Part shown: positions 63,600 to 64,000 of the stretch, piece by piece
Layout: every line of letters starts with the position of its first letter
Position numbering within the stretch: position 1 is the stretch's first letter
From: Haliclystus octoradiatus
Lineage: Eukaryota; Cnidaria; Staurozoa; Stauromedusae; Haliclystidae
Direction: 5' to 3'
Length of the DNA: 64,000 bases
NCBI GenBank assembly: GCA_916610825.1
Contig: OU744447.1
Coordinates: forward strand, 17,638,063-17,702,062
The notes under the pieces: model-generated
What the model was told of the DNA's origin: nothing
Seen by the model: only the letters and a program-made list of their open reading frames with translations
Database searches by the model: none
Translations under genes and position numbers: made by a program

Positions 63600-64000
63600 T
63601 TAGTAATGTGTTCTTGCTTGAACATCCCAATACAACTTGAAATAAAGTTTCTAAATCAAAATATGGCCAAGTTAATGTGCTGATCTCTACTCTATTTCAA
63701 TTATACGATTGGTTCAACTCAGTAGTTACAATTTACACGTAAGGCGGAGAGCCACTAGTTGAGTTGAAAGTCCTAAATATTAAACCATTACACTCTCTGA
63801 TTTACACTCTCTGACTCTCACGATTCACCTCACGTCGTCTCACTCATCTCATCTCATTGTGAAAGTTGTGGCCTTTTTAGGCCATAGGCCAAGGCCGCTA
63901 AGGCTAAGTACTTACTCAGCTTCAGGACTTTCAATTGAGCAATTTTTCCTTCAATCCAGATTCTAAGATTCTGCTTGCAGAATGAAAGAAGACCATGAAA

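Larger units (their letters stand above)
61552..64000. other. Upstream of ZNF277 to right edge
   Basis: Contains the ZNF277 promoter region, a possible single exon on the plus strand (62053-62264), a 16-bp direct repeat around it, and a Harbinger-like MITE (63123-63599). The remainder (62300-63100, 63610-64000) is AT-rich and shows no coding signal I can support. Confidence 0.5.

Overview
The window looks like the nuclear genome of an invertebrate animal. It is AT-rich, its genes are split into many short exons with GT-AG introns of a few hundred bases to several kb, and it is full of small transposon remnants, tRNA-derived SINEs and very long microsatellites. The proteins resemble their vertebrate orthologues but are clearly diverged. 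A marine deuterostome such as a tunicate would fit, but the sequence alone does not settle the species.

Seven protein-coding genes can be reconstructed exon by exon. All lie on the minus strand, head to tail. From high to low coordinates they are ZNF277 (C2H2 zinc-finger protein, 13 exons, 61551-51784), TBCB (tubulin cofactor B, 6 exons, 50699-44489), JUN (AP-1 bZIP factor, one exon, 42779-41520), a PHTF1/2 orthologue (polytopic membrane protein, 20 exons, 38319-23001), a YTHDF-type m6A reader (4 coding exons, 20002-17062), a four-TM membrane protein with a C-terminal PPAY motif (5 exons, 14162-9751) and SNRNP40 (U5 snRNP 40 kDa WD protein, 8814 to beyond the left edge; its last WD repeats are outside the window). 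Exon phases agree across every junction, so these models are firm apart from the start of the four-TM gene and the exact end of YTHDF. The genes have unrelated housekeeping or regulatory roles (splicing, mRNA fate, tubulin folding, transcription), and nothing shows they form a pathway.

Between and inside the genes are: a decayed LINE reverse transcriptase (about 20640-21660); a Penelope-like GIY-YIG fragment inside TBCB (about 45960-46346); a tRNA-derived SINE family; several MITE families with recognisable target-site duplications (TA, TTA, TTAA, and 9-10 bp Mutator-like); and three very long perfect microsatellites (TAATA, TTA and CTAT; the last about 917 bp).

The most unusual signal is that tandem duplications in two separate genes each span an exon/5' splice-site boundary. 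In the PHTF gene, eight 35-bp copies each carry the last 18 coding bases of an exon plus its GTAAGT donor. In ZNF277, a 25-bp donor-containing duplication sits inside a 110-bp unit repeated three times, which gives six donors behind one exon. In both genes only the first donor keeps the reading frame.
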